A DNA stretch of 64,000 bases from Margaritifera margaritifera (GCA_029931535.1 JAQPZY010001695.1:6492501-6556500), one strand, 5' to 3'; positions 32,815-47,000 are shown, numbered from the stretch's first letter. A program made the numbers and translations. The notes: generated from the letters alone by a model not told the origin.

Positions 32815-35085
32815 CGCCGCACTGCCATTTGCTACCCGCGGGAATCTTTTCTTCATATCCTTGTTCTGCCTCATGAAAGTCCATAAGACAGGCCAAGTGA
32901 GCGTATGGCATGGTACTGCGTCCAACATGCGTCGTCCGTCCGTCCATCATCATTCGCTATTTTCAACTTTTTTCTAAATCCGCTGGGTCAATTTCAAATA
33001 AGTTTGAAAAAGAGCGTCATGCCTTTTGAATTCATTACAAATGATACCGCTCCGTCATTAAATATGGCCGATGTTGCTAAAAATAAAAAAAATCCTTTCC
33101 ACAAGAGTCCATCGAAGGGACTTACGCTCTACAATCCGGAAAGAACTTCAAGGAATTCAAGATAAGACCATTTTTTTCCTTTTAACCGTTGAAGGTTGAC
33201 ACCATCTCTGATATTTTTGATCGATAAGAGTTTCAAATTAGTGGCTGTGGCGGACATATTGAATGTAAGATCAGTACCATTTTCATTTGGGACAAATTAG
33301 GCGTCATTAAAGGACATTTGGTGAAAACACAGTACCAATATAACTATCCATTCAGGAGGAGTAGCGATATCACTATTTTCAAGATGGCCGTTTAGGCAGC
33401 CAGACTGCATGTCCAAGTGGCACAATTTTCATTTAAAACAAGTTAGACATCATACAAATTTTTGTGTGGTGAAAACCCCGTGTCGCTGTGACTTTTCGTT
33501 GAGTAGGAGTAGTGATAACAAGATTTTGAAAATGGCTGTCATGGAGTTTATTTGCATGTCAGATTGGCAACTTTTTGATTTAGGGTCAACTTGATATCAT
33601 AAGAAATCTTATAGTGAAAACCCTATATTGATATGACCATCAATTCAAGTCTAGCGATAACAAGATTTTCAAGATGGCCGCTGTGGCGGCCATATTGGAT
33701 GTCCGGGCATCACCATTGTCATTTAGGACCAACTAGACCCTGGGATGAATGTGTGTAAAGTTTCATGTCAATCCTCCATGTGGTTTAGGAGGAGTAGCAG
33801 TAACAAACTTGAACTAACGGACGGACGGACGACGGAGGACAGGCCATCCCATAAGGTCTTCTGGTTTATGACCAGGTGAGCTAAAAACTGCTGAACAGAA
33901 TTAGACCAACTTTTGCAAAAAGCATTATGGCATTAAGACCTTAGCATTTTTATACAAACAATGTCGATATTCCATTACTGCAAATGGCCATTCTTACTAA
34001 AATATGGCAGCCATGACTAAAATAGAAAAGCCTTTCAACGACTTTTTTTTTCCGAAGAGTGTGCAACAACATTTGACCAAAATTGTTACAAAGCATCCTG
34101 GCATGAATGCCTTTGAAGGTTTTTAGAAAAGATGCTGATTCACCAAGAAACATTCCAACTTTACTAACTGCTTAACAGAATTGCCTTTGAAGTTTGTTAA
34201 AATTGTGTCGATCTAACGTTCAAAATGCCGCTGTTACTGAAAAAAACCCAACCACTTTAAGCAGCATTATTTTCCTAAAATGCTGCACAGCAGAAATTAA
34301 CAAAATTTGAAATTTTATACAAATTATCTTCCATCAAATATAGCTGCCGTTACTAAAAAATTAAATCGATTTAATTCACTTTTAAAGAATGCGCAACGTA
34401 ATGTTACTAAATTTTATAGAAAGTATTCTGGCATAAAGGTTTTCTGTGCTATGTAAAATGCAACTAAGCCACTATTAAATATGACCACCTTTACTAACGA
34501 ATATAAAACTATAAATGGGTCATTCTTAAAAAAAAAACCCAGAAAAACAACAACAAAAAATCATGAAAAGGCCCTTTTAAGTTTGCACAATTAGTGCTGA
34601 TCTGCGACCCTGTGTGGCTGCCATGACTAAAAATAGAAGAAGAAAAAAAATCAAAATGACTTTTCTCAAAGACTATTCAACAAAATTTGACCAGAATTTG
34701 ATATGAAGTGGCCTTGGAAGAAGGCCTTTAATTTGTACGAATGATGCAAATCTGCAATTCGATATTGTTATTATTGCTTTAGATGAACGTTTTAAATGGC
34801 TTCTTCTCAAAAACTGCCTAATAGAATTTGACCAAATTTGACAAAAGTGTTGTTTAAAGGTCTTTTAATTTCAAACAAATGGTGCTGATCCACCATCAAA
34901 TATGGCTGAGAATAGTTACAGTAGGGAAACCTTCCAACAGCTCATTTTACAACAAATCAAAAGAATTTGAAGAAATTTTAAAAGAAGGAACTAATTATTC
35001 CAGATTTCTTCGCCAACCGCTCTTGTACTTACCTGCAAGATACGTATCAGCCAGGTGAGCGATCTCAGGCCCATATGGGTTCCTT
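32815..35085. repeat. Composite mollusc-type repeat block after copy A
   Basis: Begins near AAAGTCCATAAGACAGGCCA and holds CGTCGTCCGTCCGTCC (near 32925) facing GGACGGACGGACGACGG (near 33818). There are several TTTCAAGATGGCCG units (33380-33690), then six or seven diverged units of about 150-165 bp (33890-34950) built on ACTTCTTCTCAAAAACTGC and GAATTTGACCAAATTTG. Ends near CAGGTGAGCGATCTCAGGCC. Copy B carries the same block at 50070-52090. No genes. Confidence 0.7.
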
Positions 35086-35863
35086 GATAATAACAAATTT
35101 GTATTTACAAAGCTGTTTCATTTGCATTTGTACTCTACTACTCTACTGTATAGCATTTACTATTTAAATTTATTTTAGTTTTCATTAAAGTCTCTTTTCC
35201 TTGTGTACACAGGCTTATGTTTTGTAATTTCAATAACACATATCTAACTTCAGCGGTCGAAACTTAAAAATCTTCCAAGATGGCATTAGTCATACGAAAT
35301 ATTTAATGTGTGCATACTTGAATATATTTGAAGATTTTTTTATGCCAACATGATAAAGGTACTGAATGACATTTAATATAACTTGCATAAAATATTTATT
35401 ACTGCCTTAAGCATGTACATACTTAAGCATACACGTATCAAAATGTGATTATTCACTGAAGATTATAAATGAAAACTTGTATTAAGACATACAGTGATCA
35501 ACACAGACTGTAAGTGAAGGATCGAGAAGTATATAAAACTGCTCATTATTTCATAAGATATATATTTGTGATAATGTTGTCTTATTTTAAAACTTTGTAT
35601 ACATTTAGCTAATTTATACATCGCCGGTTGTTTCAAAAATTCAGAAGATTCTACTGAAAAGGTCGCTTCCTTGCTCTTGATAATTCATGATTACTAGGAA
35701 TTTCCCTTACTCAGAGCTCGCTGTTTCTCCAGTTCTGAACTATGAAGTATGCAAGTGAACTGAATGAACAATTTTGTTGTCCACTACTAATATCGTATCA
35801 CATACTCAGTCCCACGGATTGAATTTGTAACATTTGCAAAAGAACGAAGGATTAAGTAATAGC

Positions 35864-36150
35864 TTATTTAGCATATACCAAGGTTAAAAATCTATATATT
35901 TAGAGGATATTTAGCACATACCAAGGTCAAAAGTCTTATATATTTAGAGGATATTTAGCATATACCAAGGTCAAAAGTCTTTTATATTTAGAGGATATTT
36001 AGCACATACCAAGGTCAGAAGTCTTATATATTTAGAGGATACTTAGCATATACCAATGTCAGAAGTCTTACATATTTAGAGAATATGTAGCATATACCAA
36101 GGTCAGAAGTCTTATATATTTAGAGGATATTTAGAAATTAACAAGGTCGG
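35864..36150. repeat. 44-bp satellite, about 6.5 units
   Basis: Unit: ATTTAGCATATACCAAGGTC followed by AGAAGTCTTATATATTTAGA and GGAT. Units differ by a few bases. The array after copy B is four times longer. Confidence 0.93.
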
Positions 36151-36439
36151 CAGTCATCTTTTGAGTCACTACACACAAATAATGACATACACTCAAGTTC
36201 TTAAGAACACACTAGTATTCAGTCGTACACCTTCTTAGAATGTATTGGAGGTGGAAAGTGAAAGAGCAATGTACTCGCCATTCTATGCATATTCAATCAT
36301 AATGTTCTATAGTAGGTTTGCATCATATGTTAAAGAAGAATTGTTGTGAGACAATATATGATCTTTCATGTTAATTAACTGTTATGTATGAAGAAATAAT
36401 ATTATCATACAGGTTAGAGAATTTTTAAATCGTACTCTA

Positions 36440-36535
36440 TGGAGATTGGAACCCGGGTCCGCAGGTTCCAGCACCCATCGCCTTGCCTGCACGTACCAAC
36501 CCCTGTACCCTCTCGACCATGCACACATCACAAAA
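36440..36535 (-). mobile_element. tRNA-like (SINE-like) fragment
   Basis: On the minus strand TGGTCGAGAGGGTACAGGGG (box A-like) is followed 40 bp on by GGGTTCCAATCTCC (box B-like). The spacing fits a tRNA head, but the acceptor stem does not pair, so a SINE remnant is more likely than a gene. Confidence 0.35.
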
Positions 36536-36969
36536 AAATGATGCTACACAAGTCGCTGGTATAGGCATTCGTGCGTAGCAGACACACCCGCATATCGACC
36601 TAGTAATTAATTGTCATCTAAGTACAGTCACTGCGGATTCCTAGTACGAGAAAAATTAAGGCCAAGTACGATTTAAAACTTCTCCAACCAGTAAAATAAT
36701 ATTGTAACGCCGCCGTCCTACATTCCTTTGCTGATTTGTGTATTGTAAACTCTCATTCAGGGTTATACGAAACTGCGGAAAAGCCTAGACATACAAGCGA
36801 TTAATGTAATTTCATTTATCGTGGAAACAACTCCTAAATGCATTAAACCATATTATTTGAAATAATAATAAGGATTAATTACTAAGTTCATATAAACCAG
36901 AGCTTATCTATTTCATTATATGATGGAATTATTGGTTTAACCGTAGAAATTTGAGCCTCGTGTTTTTTT

Positions 36970-37321
36970 TATTATTTTTAGGACACGCTCTGCGTTGTTA
37001 ACTTTAGCATCGTTTGGTCCATCTACCGGCAAGAGCCAAGACATACATTATCAGTTAGCTGCCGCGCGAGCGCGTTCGATTCGTTCGACCACTTTCGAGT
37101 GTTCTTAGCCTGAACTCAGCTTAACGGCAACCAACAAACTTAACCAAATGATGAAATTTTCGATTCTGATCGGTTGCTTAGGACTCTAAATACTCACAGC
37201 GCGAATTACAAAGGGGGATTGGTGCCATTTTTTTGACACTTTGTCAAAGAAGTAGGAACGTTTGTTTATTGTGTTTGTCTGTCTGGTAGCAACCAACAAC
37301 CAAGGTGAAAAATATATCAAA
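36970..37321 (+). promoter_or_regulatory. Upstream region of the distal first exon, copy B
   Basis: GC-richer sequence with GCCGCGCGAGCGCG near 37061 and TCTAAATAC near 37185, where copy C has an intact TATAAATA. Probably a promoter whose TATA-like box has mutated. Confidence 0.35.
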
Positions 37322-37360
37322 ATGGATCAATCAAGCAACCTAGTGGAAGTTCCCACAATG
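37322..37360 (+). CDS. Possible distal first exon of copy B
   Basis: ATG in good context (AAAATGG) then MDQSSNLVEVPTM and donor ATG|GTAATA. It ends in phase 0 and so could splice directly to exon 2 of copy B (TLPDVPLYSQQ) in place of the MKKKRF exon. The same exon is upstream of copy C; none was found upstream of copy A. Confidence 0.4.
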
Positions 37361-37587
37361 GTAATATACAAACTCCCGAAGTTGCTATTTATAATAATAA
37401 TAGTTCACCTATAATTTGGCAATGTCAGCACCTGTTTGGGTTGACCACCTAGATTAAGACCATACTAGTTGTAGTATGTAATACATATAAGGATTGGAAG
37501 AGAAAAAGTTACAGGCAACCTGTAAAAAGAGTGATTTGTGTTCTCTCTATAAATTGACTGATTTATTTTGGTTTTAATATTGCTTAG

Positions 37588-37624
37588 CAACCTAACCAGG
37601 TTGTTGCGCAACCAGGTTAGGTTG
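37588..37624. repeat. Hairpin, conserved at 59747
   Basis: CAACCTAACC A GGTTG, loop TTGCG, CAACC A GGTTAGGTTG: a 15-bp stem with one A/A mismatch. Identical in both units. Confidence 0.8.
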
Positions 37625-38443
37625 AGGGTCCACCCAGGTTGTCAACTTTACATCCAAGTGCTAAGTAAATTTCAATGCCCACATAATGTACAAGTATTGA
37701 AAAGAGGACACATGCAGGAATACTCTTCCTTGGAATTTTTATTCAAAATAATGAGTATATTGAATACAACTATACTTCTTATTTCTCAAGAATAAGAATC
37801 AACCCAAAATTATCAATTTTGAGTATTCTTTATTTCTGCATAATTATTTTACATGAGCTTCATTATTTAATAAAATATTCTTCTTGTTGAACAAACTGAC
37901 TTTGTCGAAGTTATTCTTTTGGATACTTGACCACAATCCAACCAACAGTCGAACCCCTTGTAATGTTGCCCTGGCTCTTCACATTTGAAACCCCTCTAAC
38001 CATGCATTCACACACTCACCAAAACATTACTTAAGAATTCTTAAGAGTCAGGCCGGCGTTACAAATTGGCACTTCATATATAAAAATTTGCTTAAAGTTA
38101 TCAAGCATTCTCCTGCAGCATCCAGGGATAGAACTATCTGCTCTGTTTGGTGTATATTTGTAAATTCTCTCTAGGTCTTTCTCTCTCTATAAATCTACAT
38201 GCACTGAGAGAATTTTTTCTTTATTTAAAACAGTCATTTTCTATCGAGTTCTTTTCTTTTATTCGCTCTTCCTTGAAATAGACTCTTCAAATAAATATTT
38301 AAAAAAAAAAAAAAAAACTGCCACGCAACATAATAAACAAACACACAACAATACAAACAAATAAATCAACAATAAATAGACAAGCCATTCATAGAATTAT
38401 TAAATAATATGGAACTATCAAATAGACATGATGATAGTCTTTG

Positions 38444-39088
38444 GGTGGCGCTCTCCAGTTTCGTACTTTGCATAGGGTTAGAAATTTAAAGAAAAAGAAT
38501 TAGCCAGGGTTTCCTCACTGGCTGTCCTGGCTATTTAAAAAAGACCTTGTATATCTTAGGTATTGTTAAAAGAATTTTGAATTCCCTTTATTTTGGTGTA
38601 TGATTGATGGGTGAAATTTAGGTTATAGAGTATACAGCTTGGTCTTACTTAAGATGTGCACCTCTAAAAAAACTGCTAGCTCCGCTTGGTCATTTTCACT
38701 TCCTGGACTTCAAAGGTAAATAAAAGAAAAAAGAGCCGATAACTTTTTTTACTTTTTGGATATTTTTTAATTCATTCATAGTACTTTCAGAGGCTGTTAT
38801 TGTCTGCTCTGGCAAAATTCGTTTCCCTATTTTAATAACTGCTGAAAATAGTGCACTTTTGACTAATTCAGGCTGATTTTTCGAGTACTTTGGAGCGGCC
38901 ATTTTGTCCGCTGTGTGCTTATATCATGTCCAGTTTCCACAAGTACAATATGTAAAGAAATTTCAGCCACAGTACATGAAAGTAACATAGAGGTATGCCA
39001 ACATTCTCTCCATTGTGCATGTTGCAAATGCAAAATACTTCATCTTACACCTGTCACTCACTCAGAAGCATGTATTATCTGTAGAACT
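38444..39088 (+). mobile_element. Short TIR element, copy 3, at the 5' side of kinase copy B
   Basis: Starts GGTGGCGCTCTCCAG like copy 2 and is collinear with it to CTGTAGAAC at 39088, where the final GCCCCC is missing. Flanking host sequence matches unit C across the insertion, but about 15 bp (GACGAAAATTCTGAA-like) are missing from the target. The internal minus frame MAAPKYSKNQPELVKSALF is longest here (from 38902 to 38696). Confidence 0.78.
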
Positions 39089-39129
39089 GTAGTCGTCACG
39101 TGGCGTCGACAATAGCTGCGCGAAATAAA

Positions 39130-39137
39130 TGACGTCA
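39130..39137 (+). promoter_or_regulatory. CRE consensus, copy B
   Basis: TGACGTCA, about 90 bp before the exon 1 ATG. The nearby GACGTCACGTGG of copy A is GTCGTCACGTGG here. The site now lies about 40 bp from the end of the TIR element. Confidence 0.35.
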
Positions 39138-39227
39138 TTTGTCGCTAGATAGAAACAGTGTGTGTATACAGTGTCTATCAAGCGAAACAATTTCCTGCGA
39201 GATTTTCACTTTATCTTTTCGATAATC

Positions 39228-39347
39228 ATGAAAAAGAAAAGATTCCAATGGCTTTCTAACTTAAGAAAGTTTGTTAGAAACAATCTTTGCTGGTGGATCA
39301 GGAAAAAGACTGAAAGAAAGGAAGACATCGACGACATCGAAATCGAG
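39228..39347 (+). CDS. Copy B exon 1
   Basis: MKKKRFQWLSNLRKFV..KKTERKEDIDDIEIE; donor GAG|GTAAGT. Confidence 0.7.
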
Positions 39348-40561
39348 GTAAGTTTCTCTCTTACTGTGTGTGAGTGTGTGTAAGAGAGAGAGAGAGAGAG
39401 AGATATATCTTTATTTTTCCTTATAAATTTTCACACATTTAATTCGTGATGTGGTGTTAATTATTTCAACAGGATTAGATTATTTCAAAGTTACATGGGA
39501 TGAATCCATCAAAATTCCCACAATTCGGGGTCAGAATCTCATCAAAGTCACTCAAAACTCACAACATAGCTAACATTTCGACACTACAGACATGTTTGCT
39601 TTATGAATACCATTATTATTATTATTATTGCAAGATAAATTCGAAAAATGGAAGTTTTGTGTTTTTTTTCCCCGTAGGAACGTAATTTAAATCGAGACAG
39701 TAAATATACTCGATGACAAGTGATATCAATTGAACAAAATCCTGATTTACCTGGTTTGCTTATTTCAAATTTGTTGCAGACCCTTCCAGATGTTCCTTTA
39801 TATTCTCAACAAATCTCCGTGCCACTCAGTCCTCAACCATCCATTTCACAGTCAGCTGACGTCAGTTCTGAGTTTGGTGAGTCTCTTTACCAAGACATCT
39901 TCAGTCTGGAGAATGATGATAGTCTCCTTATACTGCTGACAAAACGGAATGTCAGACAGCTGTACTTTCCAGGGGTGAGGCTGAAGACCCTCCCAGTAAT
40001 TCCCCTCCCATGGGTCAAGAGATTATCTGACATCAGGGAGGGAAGCATATTAGAATTTCAGATTGAGTTACCCATGACAACCAGATATTTGGATTTAGAA
40101 AGATCGTGGATGACCTCAAGAATTTTCGAGTGCTCCTGGGGAAGCTATCCATCCCTGCTTTCAAAAATGCAGATCGTCCCATACGAGCGGCAACGATCTT
40201 CCTGGTATCTAGAGCTGGCTTCAGGCGAACCTCAGGGCCAACATTCTCCCTTCTCAACGACAAGACCTGAAACATCAGTGTCTACCCATAACATCCCAGA
40301 AGGAGATATGCAAATCAAAGTTTCTGAGATCTTTACAACGGATGCAAAAAGCGGACAAACAATTGCAGACATACCGCCTCTACACACCATTAGAGTTCCG
40401 TTTGTTCCTGATCATTCAAAATCTAGATTCCCCTCCACAGACACATTGGAAGTAAATTGGTCTGTAAATGCTGTGAACATCAAAGAGATGCATCTAACGT
40501 CATTGCTAGCAGAAGATGGAGACTATAAAAAGTTATACAAAGTAGGCAATAGTAGTCTCTG

Positions 40562-40615
<54 letters not shown>

Positions 40616-43179
40616 AGGTACAATAATTGTCTGCATATTACTTTTAAAACATTTATGGTACTACATAAAGCAAAGTGACGTCTGGTTGTATGCCTTACGC
40701 AGTTAAATGCGATCGCTTTACATCCACGAGTTTCCAAAATTTAATTCTAGTGTGGTCCAACCAGTCTAATTGAAGTCTGACCTTGATATAACTGCACTTC
40801 GATATTTGCTTACAATAAATCTCGAATTCTCGTAGTACCATCGGTCTATTTTTCGATAGAACTACAAAGATACAATCGTACCTAAGGCTAATGTAAACGA
40901 AACAATGGAATAATTTCTCATATAAGTTCTATTTTGTATTGTTGAAAATCATGAAAAACGTCAAGATAATATTAGAGGCAATTGATAGTAGCGAAGTGAG
41001 CTCTGGTAAATAATGGACACATATATTTGTAATTCCTTTGCCCCATCTAATTTATACATCTCAGAAACTAGTAATTTAACAGTTTTATTCGTGTGGTGTT
41101 TTCATCACAACCACAATCTATGATCAATGTCCTTTTTGTTTCATTGCATAAATAGGGCCACAATGGAGACATCCAGTTCATCGTCACTGTGTACAGGAGA
41201 GTTCCCAAGAAACTGGACATGAATAATCTTACAAGACTCAAGTCTCCCTATCTCGCTGAGTAAGTTGAGTCATTTTATATTTTTTAAAATTTTGCTTTGA
41301 TTTTATCGAAGGTTGTGGATGTGTATTAAATATATGTGCGCTTGATTTTCACGAGAAAGTAAAAAAAGACAACAAAGAAGATGCAAAAAAAAAAGAAAAA
41401 TGGTAAAAACCCCAGAAAAAAACATTTAAAAATAAATTCAAACCACACATAAATTAATTAAAGTTTAACTTAGAATAAAAAAATAGTAAACTTCAAACAA
41501 TTATAATTTTAGATCCTGAAATTTGCATATTCCTTGATATATCAGTTTCCCATTTTAAGAATTATATTTTATAGAAATTACTTGAAATAAATAGAATAAA
41601 ATACAAAATACTAAAACGCATTTTTATTCAGGTTGTATGGAATTTTCCAATACAATAGTCATCGATGGATCACGTACGTGGAGGCAAAATATGGGGATTT
41701 ACATTCTCTTCTCAAGCTAGACCTACAGAGGTACGATTATTTGTTTTAACTAATTTGTTTTACTTATTTTTTTATTTATTTATTTATTTATTTATTACAA
41801 CAACCACTCTGACCATTAAGTACTTGCACGTACATAGACATGTGTTTTTACGTGTCAACCTTGTTTAAATCCTTGTATAGTTGTCATGCTCCTAATTTTC
41901 AATTGAAATGTTCTAAACATCATGCACCCAACGTTTTCATCCTCGATGAATTCTTCGTTTATACAAGGATTATGTTTTTGAAGCTTCTTTATTTACATTT
42001 TTATGCAAGTTTAAGTTTTCTGAAATCAAATATAAAATTATTTATCTGTTAAAACTGAAATATTTTCCCATTTGGAAACTATTCATGTTTAGAGACAAAA
42101 GCATCGAAATATATCAGAGACAACAAACACTACCACATTTCCATTCCACTAAAATCCAGTCACATATGTATTTCTCTAGAAGTTGTTATGGATAGATGCG
42201 GTCGATTTGCCCCTCTACGGTCTCGGCATCGGTTCCCGGTGCAGCAAGTTCATGGTACGCACAAACAAAATAAAAGTTATCTCCAGGTTATCCGGTTTCG
42301 TCGTCCTAAACTACAACTTTAAAGCCAATATCGAACTCGTCATGAGTTCCTTTTGTAACTGTAAACTTGTTGCACAATTGATACGAAATTATATAAAAAA
42401 AAAAAAAAAAACAAGAAAAGAATAGAACAAATATATATAGGACCACTAAATGCTTAATTTGCAGTGTCATGTTGTTGAAAAAAAATTATCTTTTTTCAGG
42501 ACTGTATTTGGTGAATACGAAGCGAAGTTCGTGGTTGTAAGGTTGCTCTCTGCTCTTGCCTACCTCCATAGACAGGGGGTGGTACATGGGGACATCAGGC
42601 CAAGAAAGATATTTATAAATAATTTGGGAATGCCCCTGCTGGTAAGTGAATTGGAATATATATGTGCAGGAAACTAGGGAAATTTAAATATGATCCACCA
42701 TGCTTTTCGAAGAAAACAAATGTATTATGTAGTATGGCCTCACAGTGCCATTTACATCTCCTTCAGCTCTTAAATATAGAGATTTCAAACAGTGAAATGT
42801 TATTAAAATATACTGTTTTTTTGTACGCAACCTCAAGGTACTGAACAATGTGGTGGTGGTGATGAAACCATGGGGATGGGTGGGTAAATTGAATAATTAT
42901 CCTAGAAAATTATTGGGATTGATGTTTTAAAAATTTTCACTTACACCATCCATCATCCATCTTTGAAGTATAAAAACTATAAGTTTAATCAATTTAATTC
43001 TAAAAATGAGAGATGTGTATTTGGTTTCTATCAATCTATGACGTGGACATTGGTTACTTTAAATAATTTATTCGAAAATTTGTTGTAAAAGTTACAGTAG
43101 TATCATTGAAAGCAAAAAACGATATTTTGATGTACGAAATGTGTGTGATATTAACACATATCGCGAAATTTTTATTTTA

Positions 43180-43216
<37 letters not shown>

Positions 43217-44012
43217 GACACACACACACGTATATATTCTCGCTGATTTGTAAGTCTCTACCATCATTTTACAGGGTGGACTTGAAACTGTGACATGGCC
43301 ATCGAATAAGACTCTCGTCATGAAAAGTCCAAACTCCATGAAAATTGGATTTGTGGCTCCTGAAGTAGTGACGGGGTTCAGGCCACAGGCGGCATCTGAT
43401 ATTTTCTCAGTGGGCTGTGTCGCTTATTTCATCGCCACCGGCAGGTAATTGTTTATTTAAGTTAACGATTTATGGTATTAATATTATAGTAGTAGTTGTT
43501 GTAGTGGTAATTGTAGTAGGAGTAGTCCTATTAGTAGGAGAAGAAACAGTAATAGTATTAGTAGTAATAGTAGTAGTAGTAGAGGTATCAAGAAGAGGAA
43601 TAGGAGGGGAAGGAGCAGTAGATATAGCCGAAAGGGTAGAAGTAGTGGTAGTAGTAGAGGTAGCAACATGAAAAGTAAGAGAAGGAAGTAGTATTGGTAG
43701 TAGTAGCAGTAATTATTGCTGTTAGTGTTGTTTTTGATGATTTGGAAGTGGTGGTAAGAGGATTAGCGATAGTGGTAGAAGTAGTACTATTAATAATGAT
43801 TTCTGTTAGTGTTGTTTTTGATGATTTGGAGGTTGTGACAATAGCATTAGCAATAGTGCTACTAGTAGTAGTAGTATTAGTAGTAGTAGTAGTAGTAGAA
43901 ATGATTGCTGTTAGTGTTGTTTTTGACGATTTCGAAGTGGTGGTAAGAGGATTAGCTGTTAGTGTTGCTTTTGATGATTTGAAAGTTCTGGCAAGAGCAT
44001 TAGCAATAGTGC

Positions 44013-44047
<35 letters not shown>

Positions 44048-47000
44048 GTAGTAGTAGTAGTGGTAGTAGTAGTAGTAGAAATGATTGCTGTTAGTCTTGT
44101 TTTCGATGATTTGGAGGTTGTGGTAATATCATTAGCAATAGCTGTGGTAGTATTGATTGTTATTAGTGTTGTTTTTGATGATTTGGAGGTTGTGGCAATA
44201 TCATTAGCAATAGTGGTAGTAGTAGTAGTAATGATTGCTGTTAGTGTTGTTTTTGATGATTTGGAGGTTGTGATAATATCATTAGCAATAGTTACAGTAG
44301 TAATGATTGTTGTTAGTGTTGTTATTGATGATTTGGAAGTGGTAGTAATAGTATTAGCAATAGCAGTAGTAGTAGTAAGTATTGTTGTTAGTGTTGTTGT
44401 TGATGTCTTGGAAGTGGTGGTAATACCATTAGCGTTAGTTGTAGCATTAAGCAGTAAGTATTGTTGTTAGTGTTGTTGTTGATGAGTTGGGAGTGGTGAT
44501 AATATCATTAGCAATAGTAGTAGTTATATTAGTAGTAGCAAGGATTGTTGTTAGTGTTGTTGTTGATGATTTGGAGATGGTGGTAATAGCATTAGCAATA
44601 GTGGTAGTAGTTAATCATAGAGGTTAAGGTTTCACCACGATTCCCATCAGGTCTTTTTGCGGGGAATCTCCTGGGATCGAAAGAAGAGCGATAGTAAGAG
44701 CATTTGATATAAGGCTCAAATGTCAAAAATATCTGGCAGATAATTGGGTTCCACATTCCCTGTCAAGCATTCACTGAGTTATATCCCCTGTTTAACTTGG
44801 AAGTTTGCTTTTGCAGTTTCTTCAAGCATACCATAATGACAGGAGCATCATTGTCGTCAAGAGATATTTCTATTTATAGAATCGTGTCATGGCTTTTGAT
44901 TTCAAAGTAGTCATCTATTGATTTTTCTACCAAATGAGTCTATAAACCGTGTGATCGTCTCATATTTTAATATTTGCCAAGAACAACTAATAAATTACTG
45001 TAAAACTTCCATAAATCGGACACAGTTGGGACCACACATTGTACCCACTTTAAGAAGTTTAATAGTAAACCGGACACAGGAGGTTCAAATAGAAAACCGG
45101 ATACAGCTGGGACTAGATATTGTAGCCACTGTTAGGAGGTTTATATAGTAAACCGGACACCGTAGGAACTACACATTGGAGCGACTTTGAGGAAGATTAT
45201 CTAGTAAACCGAATACAAGAGGTATAATAGTAAACCGGACAAAGTTGGGACCACACATTGTAGTCACATTTCAACGGTTTAAACAGTAAACAAATCTCCA
45301 AATTATCACCAAAATATATGACCAGTCTGCAGAGAAAGCCAGTGTACGGAGGGGAATTTGTTTTGGCGGGGTGGGTGGGGGTGTTTCATTGTACATGTCA
45401 ACAAACATTTAAATATTAATCTCTTTTCTTACAATGCACTGGTTGAGGTTTTCGGGTTTTGCTTTTTTCAGTCGTCCATTTTCCAAACGGAGCGAACTCC
45501 TGAACAAGATGGTCGGACCAAAATTAATGGACACAAAACTCTCTCTTGGCGGCTTCGAGTTTATCAGCGATTGTTTGCAGTGAGTTATTGATTGAATATT
45601 GTACAGTCTGCAACAACATTACCAATTATGACAGCTTTCATTACGTTGTAAATATAGAATGCAGAGACACCCAAACAAGCAGAGAGACAGATACCTACCT
45701 ACCTACCTACATACATAAATACATTCATTATATTGGTATGGGTTAAGCGACATTTTGAATAAAAGGTGAATCCTTAGAAAAGAGATAGATAAGAAAAAAT
45801 AAGTTTGCGACTGTGTTATGGAAGATATGAATATCACAACAATTATTAATAGGAATGATATTGAAGGTAATAAATTTCATTTTATCATATATCCTTTCGT
45901 TTGTAGTATTCATTGCTTTTCAAGATGTTCTTACCATGCCTATAAAGTCTTTTGAATGCCAAAAGTAGAATTCAAGTAAAATAAATAAATAAGTTTTTCT
46001 TTAGCCACTTTTTTTTAATTATAATGCTTAAAAAGGTTAAGTAAAAGGCTCAACCGTCTGTTAAGAAATTTTCCGTTCCTAAAAATACAGTTTGAAAAAA
46101 GTGTTCCTTTCATTTTTGTCTCTTTGCAGAAAGTCCATGAGAAAGAGATTCCAACTGGGTATTGGACTGAGATACGTCCGCCAAATAGAGTAAGTTTTCA
46201 TCATGCTTTTTATGTAATTCATGTTGAATTTGTACTATATTAATAATCATATTGTTCCGTGCGTCTGTGCGTATTTTACATGCTCACTGGGGATAACAGT
46301 ATATGTTCCCAATACTATGACTATGCACATAATATCTTCTACGCGCAGAATGGTTTAGAAACAAGTGGCTAATTGCTAGTCGGAGGTAAATTGTTATTTA
46401 TGTTCTCTTTTAAGCGTTTTACTTTATAGAAAAGGTGAAGCCTACGGAACATCACAGTCAGTCTGGTCACAAAAAGGCATTTAATTGTGGTAAATACTTT
46501 GCTCTTGTTACATTTTGCGACACTATGTGCCTGCGGTATGCAAAACTTGAACTTGAATATCTTGTTTTATCGAATTTCTCTCTTAAAATACATATATATC
46601 TGACTCTCGTAACATAGATCCAACGGGCAAGTAGCCACGTGTTTGGAACGTCCCCGCGCGTTGTCATTGAAGCTTCAAAGTTACGGTTATCCCCTGTGAC
46701 GCAAATTATTTGAAAATAATCAAGCTGTCAACGTTGAGAGACTGTCCAAATTTAAAGACTGAATAGTGCACTCTTGATTACAGAATTGATTGTCATTGTG
46801 TGCTATTCAGTGGTGCGAGTAATCCGGTACGGTCAGGTACGCCGTACCGTTAAGACATTTATTGCCCGTACGACCGTACCGTAAAGACTGGGTCGGAGGT
46901 CGGTACCGTGCCGGTAAGAAGTAAAATCTACTTGCACCGCTGGTGCAATTTGTTTTTTTTTTGTCTGGATTAGGAAGACTTTATGAATCATGCTGTCCTT

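Noticed and set aside
33120..33165. Second relic of the vWA exon (CCGGAAAGAACTTC)
   Set aside because: Only about 15-20 bp match, and the paralogous site in unit B does not keep it; likely chance.
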